64,000 nt of DNA from contig NZ_CP071445.1 of NCBI RefSeq assembly GCF_017352195.1, positions 2,170,001 to 2,234,000 of the forward strand, written 5' to 3'. Both the position numbers and the translations under genes were made by a program. The stretch's first letter is position 1, and each line of letters starts with the position of its first letter. Below are positions 45,028 through 54,882 of the stretch, piece by piece. The DNA comes from Sedimentibacter sp. zth1 (GTDB lineage: Bacteria; Bacillota; Clostridia; Tissierellales; Sedimentibacteraceae). The notes beneath the pieces are model-generated. The model was not told the origin of the DNA. It saw only the letters and a program-made list of their open reading frames with translations, and made no database searches.

Positions 45028-45066
45028 TAAAGCGTTCTAATTATAATAATTAGAACGCTTTTTTTA
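45028..45066 (+). terminator. Terminator of the murF-ligase operon
   Basis: AAAGCGTTCTAATT and AATTAGAACGCTTT with a short loop and T-run. It may serve the converging gene as well. Confidence 0.88.
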
Positions 45067-45876
45067 CTAAAAGCCACTTAATGTTTTATCTCTATTTATT
45101 GATTCATTTAATTTTTCAAATAATTCATCGTATTTTAAACAAGTTTTATCAAGCTTTATGCATCCTACTCTCATAGATAAAGGAGTTTGAAAATTTTTAT
45201 ATTCTATAAGTTTTTCATTTTGAGAAACTATACTTTTAGCTAATTCTTTAGCTTTTTCAATATTATCGTAACCTGTTACCAATGTGAATTCATCTCCACC
45301 TATTCTGAACAAAATCATTTGTTCTGTAGATTTTTCATCTATTCTTCTCAAGGCTTCAATAATAGCTTTATCTCCTAACTCTCTGCTTATGTTATTTATT
45401 AAGTCCATACCTTTGATATCAAATAATAAAATATATGTGCCCTTTTTTAATTTTAATTCTTCATACAACTGTGTAATATCAAATTTTTTACATGGCATAT
45501 CAACCATACCTCCATTATAATTAAACTCTAACTTAGGAAAAAGACATGTGAATTTCCACTTTTCTCTATAAACTGAAGGAGTTTCTCTCCATACTTTAGA
45601 AAATGCCCTCGTAAAAACTTCCGGTGATTTGTATTGATACTTCAAAGAAATATTCAAAATACTCTCGTTTGTTTCAACAAGTTCTTTTGCAGCATATGTT
45701 AATCTTCTTTTGGTTATATACTCTTTTAAACTTATATTAAATACATATTTAAAAACCTTTTGTAAATTTGATAATGAACAAAAACATTTTTTGGCTATGT
45801 TTTTTTGTATTATTTCATTACAAAGATTATCTTCTATGTAGTTAATAGCATCTGTGAGAATATAAAAATTTTTCAA
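45067..45876 (-). CDS. AraC-type DNA-binding domain fused to GGDEF domain
   Basis: 269 aa. Residues 5-105 form an AraC/XylS double helix-turn-helix (KNIAKKCFCSLSNLQKVFKY, ESILNISLKYQYKSPEVFTR, AFSKVWRETPSVYREK). Residues 140-269 form a GGDEF domain with ILLFDIKGMDLINNISRELGD and an intact LFRIGGDEFTLVTG loop. There is no membrane part or separate sensor domain. A DNA-binding regulator joined to a diguanylate cyclase domain could couple transcription to c-di-GMP, or the GGDEF part may act as a nucleotide sensor. Target genes are unknown. Confidence 0.8.
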   Translation of the reverse strand: MKNFYILTDAINYIEDNLCNEIIQKNIAKKCFCSLSNLQKVFKYVFNISLKEYITKRRLTYAAKELVETNESILNISLKYQYKSPEVFTRAFSKVWRETPSVYREKWKFTCLFPKLEFNYNGGMVDMPCKKFDITQLYEELKLKKGTYILLFDIKGMDLINNISRELGDKAIIEALRRIDEKSTEQMILFRIGGDEFTLVTGYDNIEKAKELAKSIVSQNEKLIEYKNFQTPLSMRVGCIKLDKTCLKYDELFEKLNESINRDKTLSGF

Positions 45877-45960
45877 TATTTACTCCTCCAATTATTTCAA
45901 ATAACGTTATTATAATTATAATAACATCTATATATAAATACGTCTTGATTATTTGAGTAA

Positions 45961-45997
45961 AAAAACAATAAAAGATTTGACCTTTTAAATCAAATCT
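45961..45997 (-). terminator. Terminator of the DUF2804 gene
   Basis: AGATTTGA and TCAAATCT around nine bases, with TTTATTG then a T-run on the minus strand, just after the DUF2804 stop. Confidence 0.8.
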
Positions 45998-46004
45998 CTC
46001 TTTT

Positions 46005-47018
46005 TTATTTATTATGCTTTAATACAAATCCGGTAAATTCTTGTATGTTTAAAATAGTACCATCATTCATTATAATTTCGCCATTAAATGTTCCAAATAC
46101 CATGTGTTTATTTAATAACCTATCTTCATCAAAACAATCAATGTTTGGTTTAAAAACTAAGTTTACTGTTTTTTCTTCATTATTTAATATCCAAGAATTA
46201 TTCATATTACTTTTTATATGTTTCTTTTTTAAAATTAATTCTACTTTTGATAGCTTGTGTATATATCCATCATAAAAAATTGCATTTTCTATATCTTTAT
46301 CATTATTCTTAATATCACAACCTATATTAAAACCAAATAACTTTCCATCTATATATCCTGATGCAGTAAAATTGTAATAATTATTATTTGAATAATTTAC
46401 ACCTCTGCTCCAATGCAAAGTAGCACAAGAATTATCTGGTTTAAGTATGTATTCTTTATTTTGAAATCTTACTATGCCATGGGCCTTCATACAATTAATA
46501 TTGTTTTTTATCACAAAGAGTTTTTCATTATTTTTCACTGTTTCTGTTGTTACTACAAATTCACTTGGTTCTTCAATAACCGATATATCTGCATCTATTG
46601 GTTTATCATTATGAAAATCATCTAAGTGGCATAATATTCTTCTAGAATTTCCTGTGTTTTTTATAATTATTGTATAATTTTTTTCTTTGACGTTTATGTC
46701 ACCTTCATTTGGAGATAATGGCATTTGAACTTCATTTTTAGAGTTTGTCCTTTTTAATTCAATCTTCCTTATCCATGGATTCGCTAAATCTATTAATGCA
46801 ACTGAATCTATACCCGTTTTTGAAATATTAGAAACTGATATTATAAAGGCATAGAAGTGATTATATACCACATATAAATCTTCTTCCTTTAATTTAGACT
46901 TACTTATTTTACAGCTATCCTTGTTGTAGTCAAAATTAAAGTCTTTAAAAAAGCCAATTTTAGTTAATTCACCATTATTATTGATAAGTTTTTCCCTTTG
47001 CAATACGTCATCCTGCAT
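46005..47018 (-). CDS. DUF2804 domain protein
   Basis: 337 aa starting at MQDDVLQREKL behind GGGGG. The pattern ATLHWSRGVNYSNNNYYNFT, FGFNIGCDIKNN, ENAIFYDGYIHKLSKVEL and HMVFGTFNGEI is that of DUF2804, a beta-rich family probably with a lipocalin-like fold whose function is not known. No signal peptide. Monocistronic. Confidence 0.75.
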   Translation of the reverse strand: MQDDVLQREKLINNNGELTKIGFFKDFNFDYNKDSCKISKSKLKEEDLYVVYNHFYAFIISVSNISKTGIDSVALIDLANPWIRKIELKRTNSKNEVQMPLSPNEGDINVKEKNYTIIIKNTGNSRRILCHLDDFHNDKPIDADISVIEEPSEFVVTTETVKNNEKLFVIKNNINCMKAHGIVRFQNKEYILKPDNSCATLHWSRGVNYSNNNYYNFTASGYIDGKLFGFNIGCDIKNNDKDIENAIFYDGYIHKLSKVELILKKKHIKSNMNNSWILNNEEKTVNLVFKPNIDCFDEDRLLNKHMVFGTFNGEIIMNDGTILNIQEFTGFVLKHNK

Positions 47019-47222
47019 AGCACTACCCCCATTTATAAACAATTTGTTAACTTATATAAAGTATAAAATAATTATATATATAAATCAAGTGATTAAAATA
47101 TTTATTTATATTCTATAAACTTATAAGTTCTTATTCAAAACATAAGCCCGATTGTTCTAATGATTTTTAATTTTCATATATTATAATACCAGATATGTTC
47201 AACAAGTAAAGGAGAAACCTAA

Positions 47223-48761
47223 ATGAAAAACAATATAATTACAGGTACTATAATTCTTACTATAGCAACAGTTTTTATTCGCCTTATGGGTTTTATTTTC
47301 CGAATATACCTAGCTAATACTATTGGTGCCGAAGGTATTGGTTTATATCAACTTATTTTGTCCTTCTATATACTTACTATTACTCTAGCAACTTCAGGAA
47401 TAAGCATAGCTGTATCAAGAATAACTGCAGAAGAAATAGCTAAAAACAAATTGCAAAATGTTAGTAAAACATTAAAAGTGTCTATAATAATATGCCTAAT
47501 AAGTAGTGGTATATCAACTTTAATACTATTATTTGGAGCGAAAACTGTCAGCATATATGTCATTAAGGATATAAGAGCTATCTATCCATTAATTTATCTT
47601 GCTCCCAGTTTACCATTTTTAGCATTTTCATCTTGTTTTAGAGGTTACTTTTTTGCTACAAAAAATGTTTCTAAACCTTCAAGTGCACAATTTTTAGAGC
47701 AAATTATTAGAATATTTGTAACCATTAGTTTGTTAAAAAATATTGATACTAGTGATATTGCTAAAGCTTGTAGTACTGCTACTATTGGTATGACTGTTGG
47801 AGAAATTATTTCATTTTTTTATATATATTTTTTATATTTATTCGACAAAAAATATAAAGCAAAGTCAAAGAATTGTGATAAGCTACTGGGTAGAATTTTA
47901 ACCATTAGTATTCCTGTAGCAGGTACATCTTATCTAAATTCTGTTTTACGCCTATTAGAAAATGCCTTGATTCCAATTAAACTAATTCAGTACGGAATGA
48001 CTTACTCTTCTGCAATTAGCATATATGGAATTTTAAAGGGAATGGTATTACCCGTTTTATTTTTTCCGACATCTTTTTTAACATCTCTTGCTACTATGCT
48101 ATTACCGTCTATTTCAAGCGCAAATGCAAAGAAAAACAATGCTCATATAACTAAAACTGTCTCTAAGGTGCTCCACTTTACACTTACTATAGGCCTTTTT
48201 TTAGTAGGAATATTTGTTGTATTTTCTTTTCAAATTGGAAACATATTATATCATAATAATAAAGTTGGACTTTTACTAAAAACATTATCTTTTATATGCC
48301 CATTTATGTACACAAATATGATTTCTATTACTATATTAAATGCTTTAGGTCACCAACTTAGTTCATTTAAAATAAATATTCTAGAATCTATTATTAAAAT
48401 TACTGTCATACTTTTGTTTATGCCTACTTATGGATTTAATGCTTATTTATTTGTATTATTATTTACAACAGTATTAAATACAATATTATATTTGTATAAG
48501 CTATTGAAAGTATCATATATTATATTTGATATTTCTAATTGGATTATAAAGCCAACTATGTCCGCATTAATTTCCGGGATCATAAGTAAAATAATATATA
48601 CTTCTTTACTAAATTTTATTTTTTCACCTGTTGTAGCACTTTTATTGTCTATATTTTGTTTATTTATCACATATTTTGCATTTCTTATTGCATTTAAAAG
48701 TATTTCTATTCAAGATATAAATTTATTTTTATCCTCACTAAAAAGAAATAAACAAAATTAA
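47223..48761 (+). CDS. spoVB: Stage V sporulation protein B / MOP-family flippase
   Basis: 512 aa, 13-14 membrane segments, no charged soluble domain. The start IITGTIILTIATVFIRLMGF, then RIYLANTIGAEGIGLYQL and LATSGISIAVSRITAE are the SpoVB pattern in the MOP/MATE-like superfamily. SpoVB is needed for spore cortex synthesis, presumably by moving lipid-linked precursor across the forespore membrane. Related YtgP/MurJ-type flippases cannot be excluded by sequence alone. Confidence 0.85.
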   Translation: MKNNIITGTIILTIATVFIRLMGFIFRIYLANTIGAEGIGLYQLILSFYILTITLATSGISIAVSRITAEEIAKNKLQNVSKTLKVSIIICLISSGISTLILLFGAKTVSIYVIKDIRAIYPLIYLAPSLPFLAFSSCFRGYFFATKNVSKPSSAQFLEQIIRIFVTISLLKNIDTSDIAKACSTATIGMTVGEIISFFYIYFLYLFDKKYKAKSKNCDKLLGRILTISIPVAGTSYLNSVLRLLENALIPIKLIQYGMTYSSAISIYGILKGMVLPVLFFPTSFLTSLATMLLPSISSANAKKNNAHITKTVSKVLHFTLTIGLFLVGIFVVFSFQIGNILYHNNKVGLLLKTLSFICPFMYTNMISITILNALGHQLSSFKINILESIIKITVILLFMPTYGFNAYLFVLLFTTVLNTILYLYKLLKVSYIIFDISNWIIKPTMSALISGIISKIIYTSLLNFIFSPVVALLLSIFCLFITYFAFLIAFKSISIQDINLFLSSLKRNKQN

Positions 48762-48835
48762 GGCAAAATTAATATTTTGTGATATACTATATATTAATTA
48801 ATTAATAATTTTTAACGTAAAAGGTAGGGACTTAA

Positions 48836-49228
48836 ATGAATTGGTTTAGAAACTTTTTTATAGGCAGATACGGTATTGACCAACTAAATATTACATTACT
48901 TATTTTTTCTATTGTTTTAACTTTTTTATCAAGTGTAACTCATTTTAAATTATTACTTACAATTTCTTATATACCTTTAATTTATTGTATTTTTAGAATG
49001 TTTTCTAAAAACAGTAGTGCTAGGATTCGAGAAAATCAGGTATTTAACAAATATTTTAATCCTATATATTCATGGTGCAAAAATGAAATTAGAGTTATCT
49101 TTGGTACAAAAACACATAAATATTTTAGATGCCCCAACTGTAAACAAACAGTTAGAGTTCCAAAGGGAGTAGGCAAAGTGAATGTTATTTGCCCTAAGTG
49201 TAAAACTAAATTTACTAAAATTACGTAA
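48836..49228 (+). CDS. Small membrane protein with C-terminal zinc ribbon
   Basis: 130 aa. Two membrane segments (LNITLLIFSIVLTFLSSVTH and LLLTISYIPLIYCIF) are followed by a basic linker and a zinc ribbon with RCPNCKQTVRVPKGVGKVNV and ICPKCKTKF. Proteins of this kind are widespread in clostridia without known function. It has AGGTAGGGA as ribosome site. Confidence 0.78.
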   Translation: MNWFRNFFIGRYGIDQLNITLLIFSIVLTFLSSVTHFKLLLTISYIPLIYCIFRMFSKNSSARIRENQVFNKYFNPIYSWCKNEIRVIFGTKTHKYFRCPNCKQTVRVPKGVGKVNVICPKCKTKFTKIT

Positions 49229-49230
49229 TA

Positions 49231-49272
49231 AAAAAATCCAACAGAATATAAAATATTTTGTTGGATTTTTTT
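49231..49272. terminator. Bidirectional terminator
   Basis: AAAAAATCCAACA and TGTTGGATTTTTT-type arms between converging genes, with flanking A- and T-runs (one mismatch in the arm). Confidence 0.85.
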
Positions 49273-49273
49273 A

Positions 49274-50407
49274 TTATATATCTCTTTTTGTATTGTAGGT
49301 ATTTTCGAGAACAGTCCAATTTTGTGGAAATGGATTCATTATATTCCAGTAAAATACTCCTCCCAAATCATACTTATCCACTAATTCAAGCTTTGAATTA
49401 ATACTCCTTGCATCCTCGAACCAAACCTCATGTTGGTCTTCATTCTCATCGTAATATCTAAAATAAGGGGATTGTGCTTTTTCGTCAAATTCAATTTCAG
49501 CTCCATATTTTTTAGCTATTTCAATAGCCTCTGTATTAGATATAACCTTGGCACGAGTTTCTGGCTTAAACGGTATATTCCAATCATATCCGTAGTTTGG
49601 AATTCCTAAAATAATTTTTTCATTCTCAATTTGAGTAATTGCATAATCTAAAACTTTTTCAATTTTATCTATTGGAGCTACTGCCATTGGCTCTCCAGCA
49701 ATATATCCCCACTCGTATGTCATAAGTAAAACATTATCCACAATATCCCCAACTGTAGCATAATCGTGTGCTTCATAAAGTATACCTTTTTGTTCACTGC
49801 TTTCCTTAGGAGCTAATGCTGCAGTCAGTATATATCCCTCTGAACGCAAAACTGTAGCTAATTTATTTAGAAAATTTTCATACTCTTCTTCGTCTTCAGG
49901 ATATATGTATTCAAAATCTACATCTACGCCTCCATATCCTTTTTCCTTGACGACATTCAAAATATTTTGTATAACAATATCTTGAAGTTCTTCATTATTT
50001 AGTATATTACTTAATTTTTCACTATTGAATTCATCATTTTCATCAAGATTAGTAATTACCATAATTGGTACAGTATCAAAATTTACTGCACTTTTTATTA
50101 AATATTCATCATCTAAATTTGACAACGAACCATCAGAATTAATTGTATAACTAAAATTATATAAAGCTGTTAAATATGGCAATGCTGATGCTAATGCATT
50201 ATCATTAATATTTGGATATGCATAACCAAAAACGTTTATTGATTCCTTATTTTCATTTTTTTCTTTATCAATTATTAAAACTTGGCCTATTATTAATTCA
50301 TTTGGATTTATAAGCCCATTATCCTTTATAATTTCTAATGGTTTTACACAATATATTTTAGATAATTTGTAAACTGTGTCACCAGGTCTTACAACATGAA
50401 AAATCAT
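49274..50407 (-). CDS. LysM-GH18 spore glycosyl hydrolase (SleL/YaaH-like)
   Basis: 377 aa, no signal peptide. One LysM domain (HVVRPGDTVYKLSKIYCVKP, up to about 47) is followed by a GH18 domain with catalytic GGVDVDFEYIYPED (DxxDxDxE at about 158-165), LLMTYEWGYIAGEP and the C-terminal GGVFYWNIMNPFP. This matches SleL/YaaH, which cleaves cortical fragments during germination as an N-acetylglucosaminidase. The gene starts 14 bases after the giant DUF445-like gene, so the two may be co-regulated during sporulation. Function by homology. Confidence 0.85.
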   Translation of the reverse strand: MIFHVVRPGDTVYKLSKIYCVKPLEIIKDNGLINPNELIIGQVLIIDKEKNENKESINVFGYAYPNINDNALASALPYLTALYNFSYTINSDGSLSNLDDEYLIKSAVNFDTVPIMVITNLDENDEFNSEKLSNILNNEELQDIVIQNILNVVKEKGYGGVDVDFEYIYPEDEEEYENFLNKLATVLRSEGYILTAALAPKESSEQKGILYEAHDYATVGDIVDNVLLMTYEWGYIAGEPMAVAPIDKIEKVLDYAITQIENEKIILGIPNYGYDWNIPFKPETRAKVISNTEAIEIAKKYGAEIEFDEKAQSPYFRYYDENEDQHEVWFEDARSINSKLELVDKYDLGGVFYWNIMNPFPQNWTVLENTYNTKRDI

Positions 50408-50421
50408 AGCTATCCCTCCTA

Positions 50422-53400
50422 CTAGTTAATTATATTAACTAGGGATAAAAAGATACCAATGTATTTATTTATTCCATAACTAGCTCCATAAAGAGCTGAA
50501 GAAATTGTACTTTTTTTAGTTATTTTATCAAATATCTTAAATAATTCTTTATATTTTTTTGAATCTATATTTAAGATTTCTGTTTGTATAAGTTTACTCA
50601 CATCTATACTCTTAAATATTTCAGGTAAATCTTTTTCTAAATCTATTATCAACCCATCTACTATTTGAGCTACAAAATACTCTATAATATCTTTCGGAAT
50701 ACAATTAGCAATATTTTCTTTAAAATCATTATGTAAAATTTTAATATATAATTCATCTAAATAACTTTTGAATTTTTCGCTATTTATGTATTTATCATAA
50801 ATAAGATTTGTGCTCTTTTTAAACTCTTTCATGTCTATGATTGTATCAATATAGTCTATATCTTCAAGATATTCGTAACAACAATTTAAAAAACTCTTTA
50901 CTCCTAAGTATACTAAATCATTTTTATTTATAATATTTCTCATATTTTCATTAAATATATTTGAGCTTTCTGTAGGCAATTTTTTAAATAAATTATTTAA
51001 TGTTAATGTATCTAAAATTTGATTTATAATAATATTCAATAACGGGCTACACTTACTTGCAATAACATGTTTATTTTCCATTACATTTAAATATATAAAT
51101 TTATTTATATAATTTATTTCACTACTGTATTGCATAAACATATTGTTTACACTATCAAGACTAAATAATTTTAATACATCTCTTAAATTTATATTAATTG
51201 CACCTTGATTAAGCTCGTTAAAAAATATGAATGATTTGTTTTTTATAATACATTTGCTATCATTGTCAAACATCATTGCATTTAATTCATTTGAAATTAT
51301 ATTTTTATCTATAGAAATATCTAAATTGCTCAGTTCTACATCATATATATCATTTAAAAAATCTTTTGATATATCATAAAACTGTTCAAAATTATTTCTA
51401 ATAAAATTCGGCATTTTTAAATTTATTATGTCTAGTAGGACATTATGAAATAACTTCTCTCCTTCCATAGAGTTAAATGTAGCTTTTTCTCTTATACTTA
51501 AACTACTCAATAATTTAGCCCTTACTTTAACTTCTATGTCATTTTCTACATTTTCTTTTAAATAATGCTCGAAGCTACTAATTATATCTCTAAAATATTT
51601 ATACATCATACCATTTAATATAACTTTGGATTTTCTACCTAAAACACTTGATAGCAATGTACTTTTCATCATTTCACCGTTTAGAATACTGTGTATTTTT
51701 TCTGTACACCTTTCAACTCTATCTTTATCAAAAAATCCAGTATACACATTATTAAATATATCCATTTGAATTTTATCAAGCTCTTTAGTAGAAATGATAT
51801 CTACAATTGGTCTATTTATATTCTCAATATAATTTTTTTCATACATTTTAGCAGCAGATTTTAATAATGATGTGTCTGTTAAAAAACTAAAAATACTAGA
51901 AAAACTATCGTTAAAATATTTATTTGCATCCTTTTTTATATTTTTCATAAATTCTTTTGGTATACAATTATATAATTTCAATTCTGATTTAAAATATTTT
52001 TCAATATAGTTAAGCAAAATTTTCAAAGTGTTTTCATTTTTAGTTAATTTTTCAGAAATATAATCCATAGTATCCCTATTTAATATATGTTTTATAGGTA
52101 TATTAGAAGTATCTTTAACTAAGCTTTGAATAATTTGTTCCTTATCATTTGAAAGAAAACTAATTGTTTTATCAGTTGCTGTTTTAGATAAATATTTATC
52201 ATTGCCTAAAATTAAATTGAAAATTCTATCATAATTATTATTAGTTATTGACTCATATATACTTTTTTTTATTTCTACACTTTCTCTTTTTACGGTATTG
52301 CCTATTTCTTTTTTATTAACTTTACTGTTTTTTATAATATCTAATATATATTCAGCAAAATTATGTTTTTTTTGCAATAAGTAATCTTCTGTTAAATTTC
52401 TAAATATAGGTATTTTTTTTAAAATACTGTTTTCTACATGTGCTTTTGGCAACAAACCATGAACAAGTCCATTTGTTGCAACACCTATTAATGAGCAAGT
52501 TATTATGCCTTGCCATGATACTGTATTAGAAATTAGTGACTGATTAAATATATTATAATTTATCAAAGATGTACCAGCGCCTAAAGTAGCCCCAAATATT
52601 GCGCTTGTATTTCTATTTGAGCTATTGTTTAATAAACTAACATCTTCCAAAAATCTAACAAAATTTTCATCTTCTAAATTATTAAGATAGCTTTTTATAC
52701 TAATTGTAAAATACTTGACTATAATTGACGATATACTATTACCCACAATATCTTTTATAAATGAGCTTGTAGTTGACTGTACATCTGGTGCATTATTAAT
52801 AAAATCAATAATTTCACTAATATTTTTGTTACCAATATTATCTATTGCATTTATATTATTTTTATTTAAATTTTGGTTAACTTTCTGTCCCTTATTAATG
52901 GATATTGAGTTTTTGGAATTACCAAAAATATCAACCAATGCATCTATATTTTTATTATTTATACTTTTTTTGAAATTATTAACTAATGCATACTTAATGT
53001 TATTTTTATGTTTTTTTATGTCATCAATTATAACTTGCATAAAGCTATCCATAAAATCTTGTATTGTACTTTTAGTAAATACTTGTCCTATAGTCTGGTT
53101 AAATTTATTGAATAGTTTTCCTGTACTATTAGATATAAGACTTTTTATAAAACTTTTAGAATAAAATGTATTGCTCTCAATAAAATCTATATACACATAT
53201 TTAAAGCTATTTGATATTAAATTTTCTATATCAATACTTATAGTTTCTCCCATAGATTTATTTAACATAGTATCTACTATATTAAAAATAAAATCTTTTT
53301 CGTCTTTTATAAATTTTTTAGCAATATTATAAAACATATCTTTATTTATAATGTTCTTTTCTTCTAAAAGATCAATTATGTTATTAACACTAACTTTCTT

Positions 53401-54621
53401 TAAATAATCATCAATTTCTTCACAAATAAAATTAACTATTTTATCAACATTGTCATTGTTATCATTTACAAACTCTATAAACAACTTACTTATTGATTTT
53501 TGACCATATCTTACATCTTTAAAATATTTTTTTATAGATAATCCCATTTTTTTATTTATTTCATTATTGCCTGTTATATTTTCATTTACCGCTTCATCAA
53601 TTAGAGCATTTATTTTTACATTGTTATTATAAAGCCACTTTGTACATGAATAACCAACATTATTTATTTTTTTATTTACATATTTTTTTATAGTAACTCC
53701 ATAGCTTTTATTAACTAAATCGTATAAGTTTATATTTTTAATTTTAATGTATTGTATAATATCATAGTATAAATTTTCAAAAAACAAACAAGCCATATCT
53801 GTATCTAAATATTTTTGTAAATAGTTTATTGTTTTTTTGTGTATTTCTTCATCAGTTAAATTTAAATATTTTCTTAATGGCTTTTTAAATATATTTTGCT
53901 TTATTTTTTCAAAAATACCATTAGCATTGGATAAAGACAAAATATCTTTACAATATGTATCAATTTCATCAATTATATTATTTTTTAATGAATTAATGTA
54001 CTCGTCTGTACCTTCTTCAGTATTTAACTTAATTCTATTTATTAATTCTTTTGGTATTACATCACAAATTTTATAATTACAAATAGCATCAGAGATATCT
54101 GATGCTATTTGTTCACAATAATTTGTATTATTCAATGTTAATATTATATTTTCAATTATTTTACTACATATTTCTTCAAGTTGATTGTCATTTATGACAT
54201 CCGATATTTTTGTGTTTGATGAGATATAACTAACTAAATCATTCATATTATTTAGTATTATGTTATTTAAAATATCTTTATTATAAAAAAACAAATCATA
54301 AAACACAGGTAAATCCTTTAATCTTAAATCTTTAATTTCAGAAAATAAATATTTTTCTAAAAAATCTTTAGCAAATATTTTAAATTCACTTTCAAAATCA
54401 TTATCTACCATATTCAAGGATATTTTTTCTGAATTAAATATGTTCTTTTCCATTAAACTAGATATATTTTTTATAAATTCAATTTTAGAGGTTTGAATTT
54501 CTCCCCCTATTTTAAATTTATTAAACAATGAATATTGCTTATACATTCTATTATTTAAATGTTTGTTTGTAAAATAACCAGTTGCTCCACATATAAAAGT
54601 ATCTATTAAAATATCGTACAT
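50422..54621 (-). CDS. Giant DUF445-related helical protein with two membrane regions
   Basis: 1399 aa, highly helical and rich in Asn, Ile and Lys. Near the N-terminus GATGYFTNKHLNNRMYKQYS looks like the membrane and TN motif of DUF445 proteins, and at about residue 712 a second region SLIGVATNGLVHGLLPKAHV repeats it, so the protein appears to be two DUF445-like halves of about 700 residues. The C-terminus ends in a further hydrophobic stretch (GINKYIGIFLSLVNI). Recurrent IPKE segments (DVIPKELINRIK, NCIPKEFMKNIK, NCIPKDIIEYF) divide the helical arms. Ordinary DUF445 proteins are about 400 aa, so this is much enlarged. Role unknown; co-transcription with the SleL-like gene suggests sporulation or envelope biology. 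Confidence 0.7.
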   Translation of the reverse strand: MYDILIDTFICGATGYFTNKHLNNRMYKQYSLFNKFKIGGEIQTSKIEFIKNISSLMEKNIFNSEKISLNMVDNDFESEFKIFAKDFLEKYLFSEIKDLRLKDLPVFYDLFFYNKDILNNIILNNMNDLVSYISSNTKISDVINDNQLEEICSKIIENIILTLNNTNYCEQIASDISDAICNYKICDVIPKELINRIKLNTEEGTDEYINSLKNNIIDEIDTYCKDILSLSNANGIFEKIKQNIFKKPLRKYLNLTDEEIHKKTINYLQKYLDTDMACLFFENLYYDIIQYIKIKNINLYDLVNKSYGVTIKKYVNKKINNVGYSCTKWLYNNNVKINALIDEAVNENITGNNEINKKMGLSIKKYFKDVRYGQKSISKLFIEFVNDNNDNVDKIVNFICEEIDDYLKKVSVNNIIDLLEEKNIINKDMFYNIAKKFIKDEKDFIFNIVDTMLNKSMGETISIDIENLISNSFKYVYIDFIESNTFYSKSFIKSLISNSTGKLFNKFNQTIGQVFTKSTIQDFMDSFMQVIIDDIKKHKNNIKYALVNNFKKSINNKNIDALVDIFGNSKNSISINKGQKVNQNLNKNNINAIDNIGNKNISEIIDFINNAPDVQSTTSSFIKDIVGNSISSIIVKYFTISIKSYLNNLEDENFVRFLEDVSLLNNSSNRNTSAIFGATLGAGTSLINYNIFNQSLISNTVSWQGIITCSLIGVATNGLVHGLLPKAHVENSILKKIPIFRNLTEDYLLQKKHNFAEYILDIIKNSKVNKKEIGNTVKRESVEIKKSIYESITNNNYDRIFNLILGNDKYLSKTATDKTISFLSNDKEQIIQSLVKDTSNIPIKHILNRDTMDYISEKLTKNENTLKILLNYIEKYFKSELKLYNCIPKEFMKNIKKDANKYFNDSFSSIFSFLTDTSLLKSAAKMYEKNYIENINRPIVDIISTKELDKIQMDIFNNVYTGFFDKDRVERCTEKIHSILNGEMMKSTLLSSVLGRKSKVILNGMMYKYFRDIISSFEHYLKENVENDIEVKVRAKLLSSLSIREKATFNSMEGEKLFHNVLLDIINLKMPNFIRNNFEQFYDISKDFLNDIYDVELSNLDISIDKNIISNELNAMMFDNDSKCIIKNKSFIFFNELNQGAININLRDVLKLFSLDSVNNMFMQYSSEINYINKFIYLNVMENKHVIASKCSPLLNIIINQILDTLTLNNLFKKLPTESSNIFNENMRNIINKNDLVYLGVKSFLNCCYEYLEDIDYIDTIIDMKEFKKSTNLIYDKYINSEKFKSYLDELYIKILHNDFKENIANCIPKDIIEYFVAQIVDGLIIDLEKDLPEIFKSIDVSKLIQTEILNIDSKKYKELFKIFDKITKKSTISSALYGASYGINKYIGIFLSLVNIIN

Positions 54622-54678
54622 TTTACAATCCTCTGTTTTTTTATAATATATTATAACATTTTTGTAAAAAAATTTGTA

Positions 54679-54882
54679 TTATTTTATTATATCATAACCA
54701 ACTTCTATAATTGTATTTTCTAATATACTACTTTCTACATATTTATTAAGTGTAACTTTTGCTTCCTTTGTTTCTAAATTAACGCTAACTTTTTCAACTC
54801 CATCCACAGCACTCAATGCTTTTTCAACTCTTGATGAACAGTGTCCACAGCTCATTCCACCAACTAATATTATTTTTTCCAT
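54679..54882 (-). CDS. Predicted CopZ-like chaperone from internal start of copA
   Basis: Within the 3' end of copA an in-frame ATG at 54882 follows AAGGAG by eight bases. Translation from there gives a 67-aa HMA protein, MEKIILVGGMSCGHCSSRVE and onward to VGYDIIK, with the metal-binding CGHC. It is the same length as free CopZ chaperones. So one transcript may yield both the full ATPase (with a C-terminal HMA domain) and a soluble copper chaperone. The initiation site is seen; production of the short form is inferred. Confidence 0.55.
   Translation of the reverse strand: MEKIILVGGMSCGHCSSRVEKALSAVDGVEKVSVNLETKEAKVTLNKYVESSILENTIIEVGYDIIK

Noticed and set aside
49735-49743. Single TTATCCACA inside the LysM-GH18 gene
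   Set aside because: One such 9-mer is about what this base composition gives by chance in 64 kb; unlike 24408-24436 it is not repeated or inverted.
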